DNA of 64,000 nucleotides from an uncultured Alphaproteobacteria bacterium (GTDB lineage: Bacteria > Pseudomonadota > Alphaproteobacteria > RF32 > CAG-239), in NCBI GenBank assembly GCA_910587405.1, contig CAJUKS010000002.1, forward strand, positions 179,899-243,898. The letters run 5' to 3'. The notes under the pieces were generated by a model, which saw only the letters and a program-made list of their open reading frames with translations, did no database searches and was not told the origin of the DNA. Positions 1 through 7,525 of this stretch are shown piece after piece; the first letter of the stretch is position 1, and each line of letters opens with the position of its first letter. The position numbers and the translations under genes are program-made.

Positions 1-648
1 GCTTTTGACACCACGGCCGGCAGTTGTTCGGTCCTTTTGACCGAAGACGGAAAAACGCTGGAAAAATATGTAAAAAAAATGGACTTCGGACAAGCCGAAG
101 CGCTGTTCCCGGCCATTCGGGAAATTTTACAAAACCGACAGTTGCAGCCTGCAGAACTCGATTTGATCACCGTTTGCTGCGGTCCGGGGTCTTTTACCGG
201 GGTTCGTTCGTCTTTGGCCGCGGCGCGCACCCTCGGTTTGGCATTGCCGAAAACCGCCCTCACCGGGGTATCGGCTTTTGAGGCCTACGTTCACGATCTG
301 GCGCCCGAAGAACTGGCTTTTTACAATGCCGTTATTATCGAAACCAAACGCGAAGACTTTTACTTTCAATGTTTTGACGATCGAAAAAACAAATTAGGCG
401 AGCCCGAAGCTTTGGATTATGAAACGATTGTCGATCGCCTGCGGCATAAAAAAGTAACTTTGACCGGCGACGGGGTGGAACGTTTTCTGAATCGCCCTTC
501 CGGCCTCAGCCTGCACGTCATCCGCATGGAAGACTGTTTGCCTATCGAAACTCTTGCCGCTTGCGGGAACGAAAAATTCCGTCTTAAAAAAACCGATTAT
601 CCCAAACCGCTTTACCTTCGCGCACCCGACGTCTGCCTGAAGGCCTGA
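1..648 (+). CDS. tsaB: tRNA t6A37 biosynthesis protein TsaB, 5' end missing
   Basis: TsaB is the inactive ASKHA-fold partner that binds TsaD; with TsaE the complex transfers threonylcarbamoyl to A37 of ANN-decoding tRNAs in the cytoplasm. The frame is open from base 1 and reads AFDTTAGSCSVLLTEDG, which is the start of the ASKHA fold (normally M-x-x-LAFDT), so only a few N-terminal codons lie outside the window. The family signature GPGSFTGVR lies near residue 60 of the visible part. The C-terminus is short, as expected for TsaB compared with TsaD. The gene converges with yraN, with only 8 bases between the two stops. TsaE and TsaD are also in this window but in separate transcription units. 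The usual neighbour rimI is not seen. Confidence 0.9.
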   Translation, partial: AFDTTAGSCSVLLTEDGKTLEKYVKKMDFGQAEALFPAIREILQNRQLQPAELDLITVCCGPGSFTGVRSSLAAARTLGLALPKTALTGVSAFEAYVHDLAPEELAFYNAVIIETKREDFYFQCFDDRKNKLGEPEALDYETIVDRLRHKKVTLTGDGVERFLNRPSGLSLHVIRMEDCLPIETLAACGNEKFRLKKTDYPKPLYLRAPDVCLKA

Positions 649-656
649 AAATTTTA

Positions 657-1013
657 TCAGAATCGAAAAGCGTCGGTCAGATGACGGATTTTAAACGGCA
701 ATTTCACCATAACCACATCAAAACGGATATCGCAATCGGCATATTGCGGATGTTTTTGCAAAAAAGCTTCGGCACCGCGCCAAATTCGTTTTTGCTGCCG
801 CGACAAAACCGCTTCTGCGGCTTTCTCAAGGCTTGAACGCTGTTTCACTTCGACAAAGACAACCGTTTTGCCGCGAACGGCAATAAAGTCGACTTCGCCG
901 GCACGGGTGCCGCGTCCGGTAACATAATTGGCCGCAATCACGCGATAACCCTTACAACGGAAAAGCATGCGCGCCAAAAACTCGGCCAGATGTCCTTTGG
1001 TATCAGCTTTCAT
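657..1013 (-). CDS. yraN: YraN/UPF0102 family nuclease-like protein
   Basis: A 118-residue protein of the UPF0102 family, a small restriction-endonuclease-like fold whose exact role is not settled; links to DNA repair or recombination are proposed for the family. The signature is plain: a conserved Arg/Tyr-rich N-terminus (GHLAEFLARMLFRCKGY), then GEVDFIAVRG and VVFVEVKQRS around residues 38-60, giving the D...E-x-K pattern of the fold. It starts inside the 3' end of rsmI (11-base overlap), so the two are translationally coupled, which is the common arrangement of this pair in Proteobacteria. Function is inferred from the family only. Confidence 0.85.
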   Translation of the reverse strand: MKADTKGHLAEFLARMLFRCKGYRVIAANYVTGRGTRAGEVDFIAVRGKTVVFVEVKQRSSLEKAAEAVLSRQQKRIWRGAEAFLQKHPQYADCDIRFDVVMVKLPFKIRHLTDAFRF

Positions 1014-1845
1014 TTTTAATCTTAACCGCCAGTCGGTACACTTCGTTTTTATTCAGTCCGTAAGCTTTCACGATTTCGGTAACCGCGGTTTTGAGCGGCA
1101 TTGTCTGCATTTTGCTTTTTAAAACACTGTTCAGATCAATTGCGGCGGCAGCGGCTTCCGTATCCGGCGGCGCCACCATCAGAACAATTTCGCCTTTCGG
1201 CGGATTTTGGCTGAAATGGGCAATCAATTGTTCGGCGGTGCCGTTTACACATTCTTCGTACATTTTGGTTATCTCGCGCGCAACCGCCATTTCGCGCTGC
1301 GGAAAAGCAACAGCGGCAGCGGTCAGCGTTTTCAAAAGCCGCGGCGCGGTTTCGTAAAAAACCAAGGTGGTATCCACCGCCGCCAATTCGGCAAACAAAT
1401 CGGCACGCCCTTTTTCCTTGTTGGGAATAAAACCGGCAAACATAAAACGGTTGGTCGGCAGCCCCGAAAGCTGCAAAGCGCAGATGATCGCACAACACCC
1501 CGGCAGCGTATAGACCGGAACGCCCTGCTCGCGACAACGGCGAACCAGCTTGTATCCCGGATCCGAGATCAACGGCGAACCGGCGTCGCTGACCAACGCC
1601 ACCGCGGCTCCTTCGCGTTCAATCAAATCAACGATCCCCTGAGCCTTTTGTTCTTCGCTGTGATCTTCGTAAGTTATAAATTTCTTGTCCAAGCCGATTC
1701 CGAGCAGTGAAAACAGTTTTTTGGTTACCCGGGTATCTTCGCAGGCAACATACGGCGCCGCCGTCAACACTTCGGCAGCCCGCGCGGTCAGATCGCCGAG
1801 ATTACCGATCGGCGTTGCGACGACATACAAGCCTTTTTTCATCAT
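1003..1845 (-). CDS. rsmI: 16S rRNA (cytidine1402-2'-O)-methyltransferase RsmI
   Basis: RsmI 2'-O-methylates C1402 in the decoding centre of 16S rRNA using SAM. The 280-residue protein has the tetrapyrrole-methylase-type fold: GLYVVATPIGNLGDLTARA at the N-terminus, ACEDTR near residue 35 and SDAGSPLISDPG near residue 86, all diagnostic of the family. A C-terminal helical domain ends in KIKNES. Two adjacent Met codons (1845 and 1842) could each be the start. It is transcribed leftward with yraN overlapping its end and is divergent from the lppC-type lipoprotein, a common alphaproteobacterial layout. Confidence 0.95.
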   Translation of the reverse strand: MMKKGLYVVATPIGNLGDLTARAAEVLTAAPYVACEDTRVTKKLFSLLGIGLDKKFITYEDHSEEQKAQGIVDLIEREGAAVALVSDAGSPLISDPGYKLVRRCREQGVPVYTLPGCCAIICALQLSGLPTNRFMFAGFIPNKEKGRADLFAELAAVDTTLVFYETAPRLLKTLTAAAVAFPQREMAVAREITKMYEECVNGTAEQLIAHFSQNPPKGEIVLMVAPPDTEAAAAAIDLNSVLKSKMQTMPLKTAVTEIVKAYGLNKNEVYRLAVKIKNES

Positions 1846-1931
1846 TTATTATCTTCCTGCCCCTTTACAACAACGGTTTTTTAATTTAAATTAACGAAGG
1901 TAATTGTTTTCGATTTTAGGAAAAAAAGCAA

Positions 1932-3371
1932 GTGTTAAAAAAAGTTTGTGTGCTCGCTCTGACAGCCGTGCTGCTCAGCTGCCGTTCGCCGATGGTAACC
2001 ACCGGAAGCGGAATTCATGACAGCATCTCGGATATTGACGAATCTTCGTTTAACCGCCCGTCGGCTTTCCGGGTCGGGGTTTTACTGCCGTTAAGCGGAG
2101 AGGCTTCGCGCTATGGGCAGGGATTGAAAAAAGCGGCGCTGATGGCGCTCGAAGATATGAACAACCCTAACTTGATCTTGCAGTTTTACGATACCCAAAG
2201 TTCCCCCGAAGGCGCAAGAACCGCCGCCGAAAACGCTCTTAACCAAAAAGCGCAGATGATTATCGGACCGCTCACCAGCAGTTCGGTTCAGGCAATTTCC
2301 TATCAAACCAAAGCCAAGGGCGTTCCGGTGGTCGCCTTTTCTTCCGATTCCGACGTTTTGCAAAGCCAGATTTATACTCTGGGCCTGTTGGTGGAAGAAC
2401 AAGTCAACCGGATCGTTAAATATGCCGCCGGCAACGGTCGTCGCAATTTTGCCCTGCTGGTACCGGACAACAGCACCGGAATTGCGGTCGCCAAAGCTGC
2501 GGTCGGCGCCGCTGCCGCCCATGGCGCACGGGTGGTCAGAATTGCCTTTTATCCGCCCTCTTCCACCGATTTTTCCGACATTATCCGCAAACTGACCGAT
2601 TATGACCGTCGCGCCGCCGGGGTCAATAAACAGAAAAACCAATTGAAAGCTCTGGCTGCCAAAGGTGACGCCAACGCTCAAAAAGCCCTGCGTCAGTTGA
2701 ACGCCAAAGATACCGACCGCGGCGTCGACTTTGATGCGGTATTGTTGCCGGAATCGGGCGCCCGTTTAAAATCGGCGGTAGCCATGTTCGGCTATTATGA
2801 CGTATTTGCCCCCGAAGTCAAATTCCTCGGCACCTCGGTTTGGGAAAATACCCGACTTAACAAGGAAAGCACATTGAAAGGCAGTTGGTATCCGGCCCTT
2901 TCGCGCAATCACAACGCCTATTTCAACAAAAAATATCACGCTTTGTTTAACGAATATCCGCAAAGCCTGTACGCTTTTGCCTATGATGCGGTGGCCTTGT
3001 CGGCGGCGCTGGCGCGCAACAAACCGGCCAACATTGACGCCGCCATCACCACCGAAGACGGATTTGTCGGCATCAGCGGCGTCTTCCGAATTCTGCCCAA
3101 CGGCAAAAACGAACATAGTCTCGACATTATAGAAATCAGCCCTTCGGGTGATACGGTTGTCGATTTCGCCCCCAAAAAGTTCTCCGCCGTCATACCCGAA
3201 AGCACGCCGGAAAACATTGCCGCCGTTTATGACAATTATCCGCCGCTGATTTTCGGCAAAGACCAAACGGCCGCCGAACGGCAGATTTTCGGCCGTACGC
3301 TCGGCAGCAACCCTTACGGGTCAGATACCGAAACGCCGGGAAGATATCAGGGATATCGCTTTTCATTCTAA
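1932..3371 (+). CDS. LppC/LpoA-like penicillin-binding protein activator lipoprotein
   Basis: A 479-residue outer-membrane lipoprotein of the LppC family, related to LpoA, which activates penicillin-binding proteins during peptidoglycan synthesis. The start is GTG at 1932, preceded by AGGAAAAAAAGC. A 16-residue signal ends in a lipobox (LLSC, Cys17). The mature part from about residue 45 (FRVGVLLPLSGEASRYGQGLKKAALMAL) is the type-1 periplasmic-binding fold shared with amino-acid-binding proteins, with IIGPLTSSSVQAI and FAYDAVAL further on. The LpoA N-terminal TPR domain is absent, as in most alphaproteobacterial members. A plain ABC-transporter binding protein is unlikely because there are no permease or ATPase genes nearby. 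Confidence 0.8.
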   Translation: MLKKVCVLALTAVLLSCRSPMVTTGSGIHDSISDIDESSFNRPSAFRVGVLLPLSGEASRYGQGLKKAALMALEDMNNPNLILQFYDTQSSPEGARTAAENALNQKAQMIIGPLTSSSVQAISYQTKAKGVPVVAFSSDSDVLQSQIYTLGLLVEEQVNRIVKYAAGNGRRNFALLVPDNSTGIAVAKAAVGAAAAHGARVVRIAFYPPSSTDFSDIIRKLTDYDRRAAGVNKQKNQLKALAAKGDANAQKALRQLNAKDTDRGVDFDAVLLPESGARLKSAVAMFGYYDVFAPEVKFLGTSVWENTRLNKESTLKGSWYPALSRNHNAYFNKKYHALFNEYPQSLYAFAYDAVALSAALARNKPANIDAAITTEDGFVGISGVFRILPNGKNEHSLDIIEISPSGDTVVDFAPKKFSAVIPESTPENIAAVYDNYPPLIFGKDQTAAERQIFGRTLGSNPYGSDTETPGRYQGYRFSF

Positions 3372-3396
3372 TCATGTTGATGAGGCAATTTTTTAC

Positions 3397-3425
3397 TTGC
3401 AACTTAAAGCGAAATTGACGATATT
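3397..3425 (+). promoter_or_regulatory. Possible sigma-70 promoter for the 4.5S RNA
   Basis: TTGCAA (3397-3402) and GATATT (3420-3425) are separated by 17 bases and lie about 15 bases before the predicted RNA start. The -10 match is modest. The same TTGCAA hexamer with 17-base spacing also precedes the tRNA-Arg gene in this window. Confidence 0.45.
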
Positions 3426-3440
3426 AAAGGATGTATTTTA

Positions 3441-3535
3441 TGGAGGGCATCGGGTCAGGCGTTCGCCAATCCGGTCAGGTCCGGAAGGAAGCAGCCGTAA
3501 CGAAACCGTCTGAGGTCGATGTCTCTCCGCCTTTT
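3441..3535 (+). ncRNA. ffs: 4.5S RNA (small bacterial SRP RNA)
   Basis: This is the RNA of the signal recognition particle, which binds Ffh and targets nascent membrane proteins to FtsY. The universally conserved domain IV core, GGTCAGGTCC followed by GGAAGGAAGCAGCC, is intact at 3473-3496. Flanking bases GGAGGG (about 3442) and CTCTCC (about 3523) can close the long hairpin, and a short T-run follows at 3531. The gene sits directly upstream of dnaX, its usual place in alphaproteobacteria. The ends are approximate. Confidence 0.92.
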
Positions 3536-3549
3536 TTGAAAAGATAACG

Positions 3550-5289
3550 ATGGCCGAAGAAGACAAACAAGAGCAATATGTGGTTTTAGCCCGCAAGTAT
3601 CGTCCGCAGAATTTTGAAGACCTGCTGGGACAGGAAGCGCTGGTGCAAACCCTGACCAACGCCATCAACAACAATCGCCTGCACCACGCTTACATTCTGA
3701 CCGGCATCCGCGGCGTCGGCAAAACCACCACCGCCCGTTTGATCGCCAAGGCTCTCAATTGTACCGGTCCCGACGGCAACGGCGGACCGACGACCCATCC
3801 CTGCGGCATTTGCGAAAACTGCAAATCGATTGCCGCCGGACGCAATATCGACGTTTTGGAACTGGACGCCGCTTCGCGCACCGGGGTTGACGACATCCGC
3901 GACATTTTGGACGGCGTTCGTTACAAGCCGACCAACTGCCGTTATAAAATCTACATTATCGACGAAGTCCACATGCTTTCCAAAAGCGCTTTCAACGCCT
4001 TGCTGAAAACGCTGGAAGAACCGCCGGCGCATGTCAAGTTTATCTTTGCCACCACAGAAATCCGCAAAGTTCCGGTAACCGTTTTGTCACGTTGCCAGCG
4101 TTTTGATTTGCAGCGGTTGTCGATTGAGGACCTGCTGAAACTGTTTAACAAGATCGTCAATGCCGAAAACCTCAAAGCCGACGACGAAGCGCTGCACATG
4201 ATTGCGGCCGCGGCCGACGGATCGGCCCGCGACGGTTTGTCTCTTTTGGACCAGGCGATTTCGCTCGGCAGCGGCAAAGTGCGGATCGACATTGTCAAAG
4301 AAATGCTCGGAATGGCTGACCGCGGCCAAACTTTTGAGCTTTTTAACCAGATGATCGGCGGCGATATGGCCGCTTTGCTCGGCAAATTGCAGGAAATGTA
4401 CAAAAACGGCGCCAACCCGTCGGCAATGATCGGCGATTTGATAAACTTAACCCATGCTCTGACAAAAGTTCTGCTGCTGCCGGGATTTATCAATGATCCT
4501 TCGCTGTCGGAGAACGACCGCAACTTTTTGAAAGAGACTTCCGCCAAACTGAGTATTGCCACCCTCTCCAAAATATGGCAGATGCTTATTAAGGGAATGA
4601 ACGAACTTCAAACGGCACCGGTACCGATTGATGCTCTGGAGATGATTTTGATCCGGATCGCTTATTCCGCCAACTTGCCTTCTCCCGCCGAACTGCTGGA
4701 AAGCGTAAAAAAAAAATCTGAACTGAACCGCCTTCAAACGACCGCACCGGCGATGCCGGCAATAACGGCCGCGGCCGTACAATCACAGCCCCGACAACCG
4801 GCAACTGTTCCTTCTGCCGATGCGCCGGCCGTCAACACCGTCAAGGCACCGTTTAACGATATCATCGGTCTGATCAAATTGTTGGAAGCCAACAAACAAC
4901 CCCGTCTTGCATATACCCTGAGACATGATATCGAAGTTTGCGAATTTGCCGTCGGGCGCATCAAATTCAAAGCCGCCGACCGGGTGAGCAACGAGACGCT
5001 GAGTGCCGTCAACAAGTTTCTGGAAGAAACAACCGGCGCCAAATGGGTGCTCGACATCATTCCGGGCGAAGTCGGCCGTACAATTGCCGACGCGGAAAAC
5101 GAGCAAAAAGAAAAAGACAAAAAAAACATTGCCGAAACGCCTTTGGTCAAGGCAATCCTTGACGAGTTCCGCGGTGCCCGAATTGAAAACCTGACCCGTA
5201 AGGCGGCGCCGGAAGACCAAGAGGGTGAAAGCGCCGAAAACGATGATATCTTTAGCAACAACGAAGATTTTTTTAACAGTGAGGATTAA
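3550..5289 (+). CDS. dnaX: DNA polymerase III subunit tau (gamma by possible slippage)
   Basis: DnaX is the clamp-loader ATPase that loads the beta clamp and, as tau, couples polymerase cores to DnaB. In the 579 residues, Walker A GIRGVGKTT spans 52-60; the zinc module has Cys71, Cys85, Cys88 and Cys91; DEVH is at 138-141 followed by the arginine-finger region; domain III ends near residue 380. The tail is low-complexity and charged, with a conserved-looking block at 435-500. At codons 386-389 the sequence holds a run of ten A (4707-4716), and both other frames meet TGA within three codons, so slippage would give a gamma-like product of about 390 residues. It heads the dnaX-ybaB-recR operon. 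Confidence 0.97.
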   Translation: MAEEDKQEQYVVLARKYRPQNFEDLLGQEALVQTLTNAINNNRLHHAYILTGIRGVGKTTTARLIAKALNCTGPDGNGGPTTHPCGICENCKSIAAGRNIDVLELDAASRTGVDDIRDILDGVRYKPTNCRYKIYIIDEVHMLSKSAFNALLKTLEEPPAHVKFIFATTEIRKVPVTVLSRCQRFDLQRLSIEDLLKLFNKIVNAENLKADDEALHMIAAAADGSARDGLSLLDQAISLGSGKVRIDIVKEMLGMADRGQTFELFNQMIGGDMAALLGKLQEMYKNGANPSAMIGDLINLTHALTKVLLLPGFINDPSLSENDRNFLKETSAKLSIATLSKIWQMLIKGMNELQTAPVPIDALEMILIRIAYSANLPSPAELLESVKKKSELNRLQTTAPAMPAITAAAVQSQPRQPATVPSADAPAVNTVKAPFNDIIGLIKLLEANKQPRLAYTLRHDIEVCEFAVGRIKFKAADRVSNETLSAVNKFLEETTGAKWVLDIIPGEVGRTIADAENEQKEKDKKNIAETPLVKAILDEFRGARIENLTRKAAPEDQEGESAENDDIFSNNEDFFNSED

Positions 5290-5295
5290 ACAGTC

Positions 5296-5616
5296 ATGAT
5301 GAATATGCAGGGAATTATGAAACAGGCCCAGATGATGCAGAAAAAAATGGAAGAAGCGCAAAAGAAACTGGCAGAAACAGAAGTGATCGGATCCAGCGGC
5401 GGCGGGATGGTCAAAGTTACCCTCAACGGCAAATTTGAGGCTAAAAAAGTGGAAATTGATCCCGGTTTGCTTGATCCGGAAGAAACCGACATTCTCGAAG
5501 ACCTGATTTTGGCCGCTTTTAACGATGCTCAGGGCAAAGTTGACGCGATGATGAACGAGGGAATGAAGGACGTAACCGGCGGCCTTAATCTGGGCGGTCT
5601 TAAACTTCCGTTTTAA
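5296..5616 (+). CDS. ybaB: YbaB/EbfC nucleoid-associated protein
   Basis: A 106-residue DNA-binding protein of the YbaB/EbfC family, which forms tweezer-like dimers and affects nucleoid structure and gene expression. The N-terminal helix rich in Met, Gln and Lys (MNMQGIMKQAQMMQKKMEEAQ), the central VTLNGKFEAKKVEIDPGLL strand region and the DILEDLILAAFNDA helix are typical. It starts 6 bases after dnaX and is followed by recR, the standard replication and repair operon. Two ATG codons in tandem make the start uncertain by one residue. Confidence 0.93.
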   Translation: MMNMQGIMKQAQMMQKKMEEAQKKLAETEVIGSSGGGMVKVTLNGKFEAKKVEIDPGLLDPEETDILEDLILAAFNDAQGKVDAMMNEGMKDVTGGLNLGGLKLPF

Positions 5617-5627
5617 GGAGACAGAAA

Positions 5628-6224
5628 TTGTCCGGTCAGGAAATAGAAAAACTGGTCAAAATCATTGCCAAACTGCCGGCGCTGGGATCGAGGTCGTCGC
5701 GGCGGATTGTACTTCATTTGCTGAAAAAGCGCGAAACCGCCCTGCTGCCGTTGATAGAGGCTCTGCAAGGCGTTGCCGAAAACATTAAAACCTGTGAAGT
5801 TTGCGGCAATTACGACACCGTTTCGCCCTGCTCGGTCTGCACTTCGGAGAAAAGAGACAGCCGTACCATATGCGTGGTGCAGGACGTTGCCGATTTGTGG
5901 GCGATGGAACGGGTCGGTTTTTACAAAGGCAAATATCATATTCTGGGCGGCGTTTTATCGGCTCTGGACGGCGTTTCGCCCGAAGATCTGAATATTGACG
6001 CCCTGCTCGACCGCATTGAACACGAACAGACTGCAGAAGTTATTTTAGCGCTCCCGGCTACGGTCGACGGACAAATCACCTCGCATTATCTGGTCAGCCG
6101 GTTAAAAGGTTTTGAAACCAAAGTCTCGACCCTTGCTCAGGGAATTCCGGTCGGCGCCGAGCTTGATTATATGGACGAAGGCACAATCCAGCTGGCGATC
6201 AATTCGCGGAAGGCTTTGTCGTAA
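5628..6224 (+). CDS. recR: Recombination protein RecR
   Basis: RecR works with RecO (and RecF) to load RecA on SSB-coated gaps during recombinational repair. The 198-residue protein starts with TTG at 5628, preceded by a good AAGGAGA Shine-Dalgarno sequence; no ATG fits as well. An N-terminal helix-hairpin-helix (LPALGSRSSRRIVLHLL) is followed by a C4 zinc finger at Cys56, Cys59, Cys68 and Cys71. The TOPRIM domain begins at ICVVQDVADLWAMER and includes LNIDALLDRI. It is the last gene of the dnaX-ybaB-recR operon. Confidence 0.96.
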   Translation: MSGQEIEKLVKIIAKLPALGSRSSRRIVLHLLKKRETALLPLIEALQGVAENIKTCEVCGNYDTVSPCSVCTSEKRDSRTICVVQDVADLWAMERVGFYKGKYHILGGVLSALDGVSPEDLNIDALLDRIEHEQTAEVILALPATVDGQITSHYLVSRLKGFETKVSTLAQGIPVGAELDYMDEGTIQLAINSRKALS

Positions 6225-6286
6225 ACGGCTATTTGCATTGGGCGACAAACGCGGATTTATACCGGATCAAACAAACTGAAATTATC

Positions 6287-6823
6287 ATGAAGCATACAAA
6301 ATCTCATTATATCGGAACACAAATAATTGCCGGCTTTGCGCTTGTCATCGCTTTGTGGGCATCAACGGCCGTTGCTTCGCCGCGTTCTTTCGAGGCCATG
6401 TATGCGGCTGCCGCGCGCGGTGACGTTCCGGCTTTGCGAAACGCCGTGCATCGCGGCCTGAGAATCGATTCTCCCAACGCTGCCGGCGATACCGGGGTAT
6501 GCGCAGCCATCAAACGTAACGACTATCAGGCGTACAATTCTTTTATTTTAGCCGGTGCCCGACGACATCCCGGCTGCCTGAACCGGATTTCCGCTTCCAA
6601 ATACCGCAAGTTTATTAAATCGGACCAAATTGTTCCGTTCGCCCGCAACCAATATACGCCGCCCGTCAATGCAACGCCTTCCGGCGGCGGTTTTGCGCCG
6701 CGTTACATTTCCGACCGTCAAATGAACATTGTTCAGCGCGAGCTTAATTATACCGCACAGACGGGCAATGCCTATAATTTGCTCTATCTGCCGGTTTCGG
6801 TTTTGTTATCGTTGTTTCCTTAA
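6287..6823 (+). CDS. Exported ankyrin-like small protein
   Basis: A 178-residue protein from ATG 6287; an upstream in-frame start at 6233 would put 18 charged residues before the signal sequence, so the later ATG is preferred. A signal peptide (hydrophobic IIAGFALVIALWASTAVA, cleavage after VAS) predicts export to the periplasm. The mature part has two degenerate ankyrin-like units: MYAAAARGDVPALRNAVHRGLRIDSPN and AGDTGVCAAIKRNDYQAYNSFILAGA. The C-terminal half (PPVNATPSGGGF onward) is unrecognised and ends in a hydrophobic stretch. It lies 62 bases after recR and converges with cvpA. Function is unknown; a protein-binding or envelope role is only a guess. Confidence 0.6.
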   Translation: MKHTKSHYIGTQIIAGFALVIALWASTAVASPRSFEAMYAAAARGDVPALRNAVHRGLRIDSPNAAGDTGVCAAIKRNDYQAYNSFILAGARRHPGCLNRISASKYRKFIKSDQIVPFARNQYTPPVNATPSGGGFAPRYISDRQMNIVQRELNYTAQTGNAYNLLYLPVSVLLSLFP

Positions 6824-6825
6824 AG

Positions 6826-7512
6826 CTATTCTTCAACCGTCATTTCGATCAAACGGTCCAGGCTTTTCTGTTCCGATTTGTTATAGCCTTTCGACTTGTC
6901 TACCATCGGCTTTTTGACTTCTTTCTTTTTAACCTGAGGTTGGGTCAGTTTCTCGAACAAATCATCCAGATCGCTGTTCAATTCAACGCCGGGAGAAACT
7001 TCCTTATCGGCGTTTACCTGTGAATGAACCTTGTCTTTGGTTGACTGCGGAATCAGTTTTTCGATCGGTTCGGCAAAAGAACCGGCCAGCTGAAAATACT
7101 TCGATTGCTTAAAGCTCTCCGGCTGGCTTTGTTTGGGGATAATCCAGCCCACCAGTATATAGAGAAGGATAATCAGCAAAAAAGCCCTCAGGATGCCGAA
7201 AAACAGCCCCAACAACCGATCCATGCCGCTCAATTTGCTGGAACGCACCTTGCCGATAACGATTGAAGTCAGATAAATCCAAATAATGAAAAAAACAATC
7301 AGAATCGTAAACGAAGAAGCAACAATTGCCATCATCTCGCTTTCGATATGCTCTTCCATCAACGGCTGAACGTACGGCAGCAGGTAAATGACTGCCGCAA
7401 CGCCGAGAAACCAGCCGATAATTGACAGAACTTCTTTAATCAAACCCCGGTTGAGGGCGATCAGAGCCGAAATTAAGACAATGATTAAAATAACAACGTC
7501 AAGACTGTTCAT
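6826..7512 (-). CDS. cvpA: CvpA family inner-membrane protein
   Basis: A 228-residue protein with four predicted membrane helices in the first 130 residues (about 4-22, 28-46, 63-85 and 103-125). The start MNSLDVVILIIVLISALIALNRGLIKE is characteristic of CvpA/colicin V production proteins, which are linked to envelope homeostasis and septation. The cytoplasmic C-terminus is long and charged (Lys/Glu rich). It follows radA by 13 bases on the same strand. In many alphaproteobacteria the order is radA-cvpA-purF, but purF is not here. The exact function of the family is not settled. Confidence 0.85.
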   Translation of the reverse strand: MNSLDVVILIIVLISALIALNRGLIKEVLSIIGWFLGVAAVIYLLPYVQPLMEEHIESEMMAIVASSFTILIVFFIIWIYLTSIVIGKVRSSKLSGMDRLLGLFFGILRAFLLIILLYILVGWIIPKQSQPESFKQSKYFQLAGSFAEPIEKLIPQSTKDKVHSQVNADKEVSPGVELNSDLDDLFEKLTQPQVKKKEVKKPMVDKSKGYNKSEQKSLDRLIEMTVEE

Positions 7513-7525
7513 ACTTCTTTTGATC

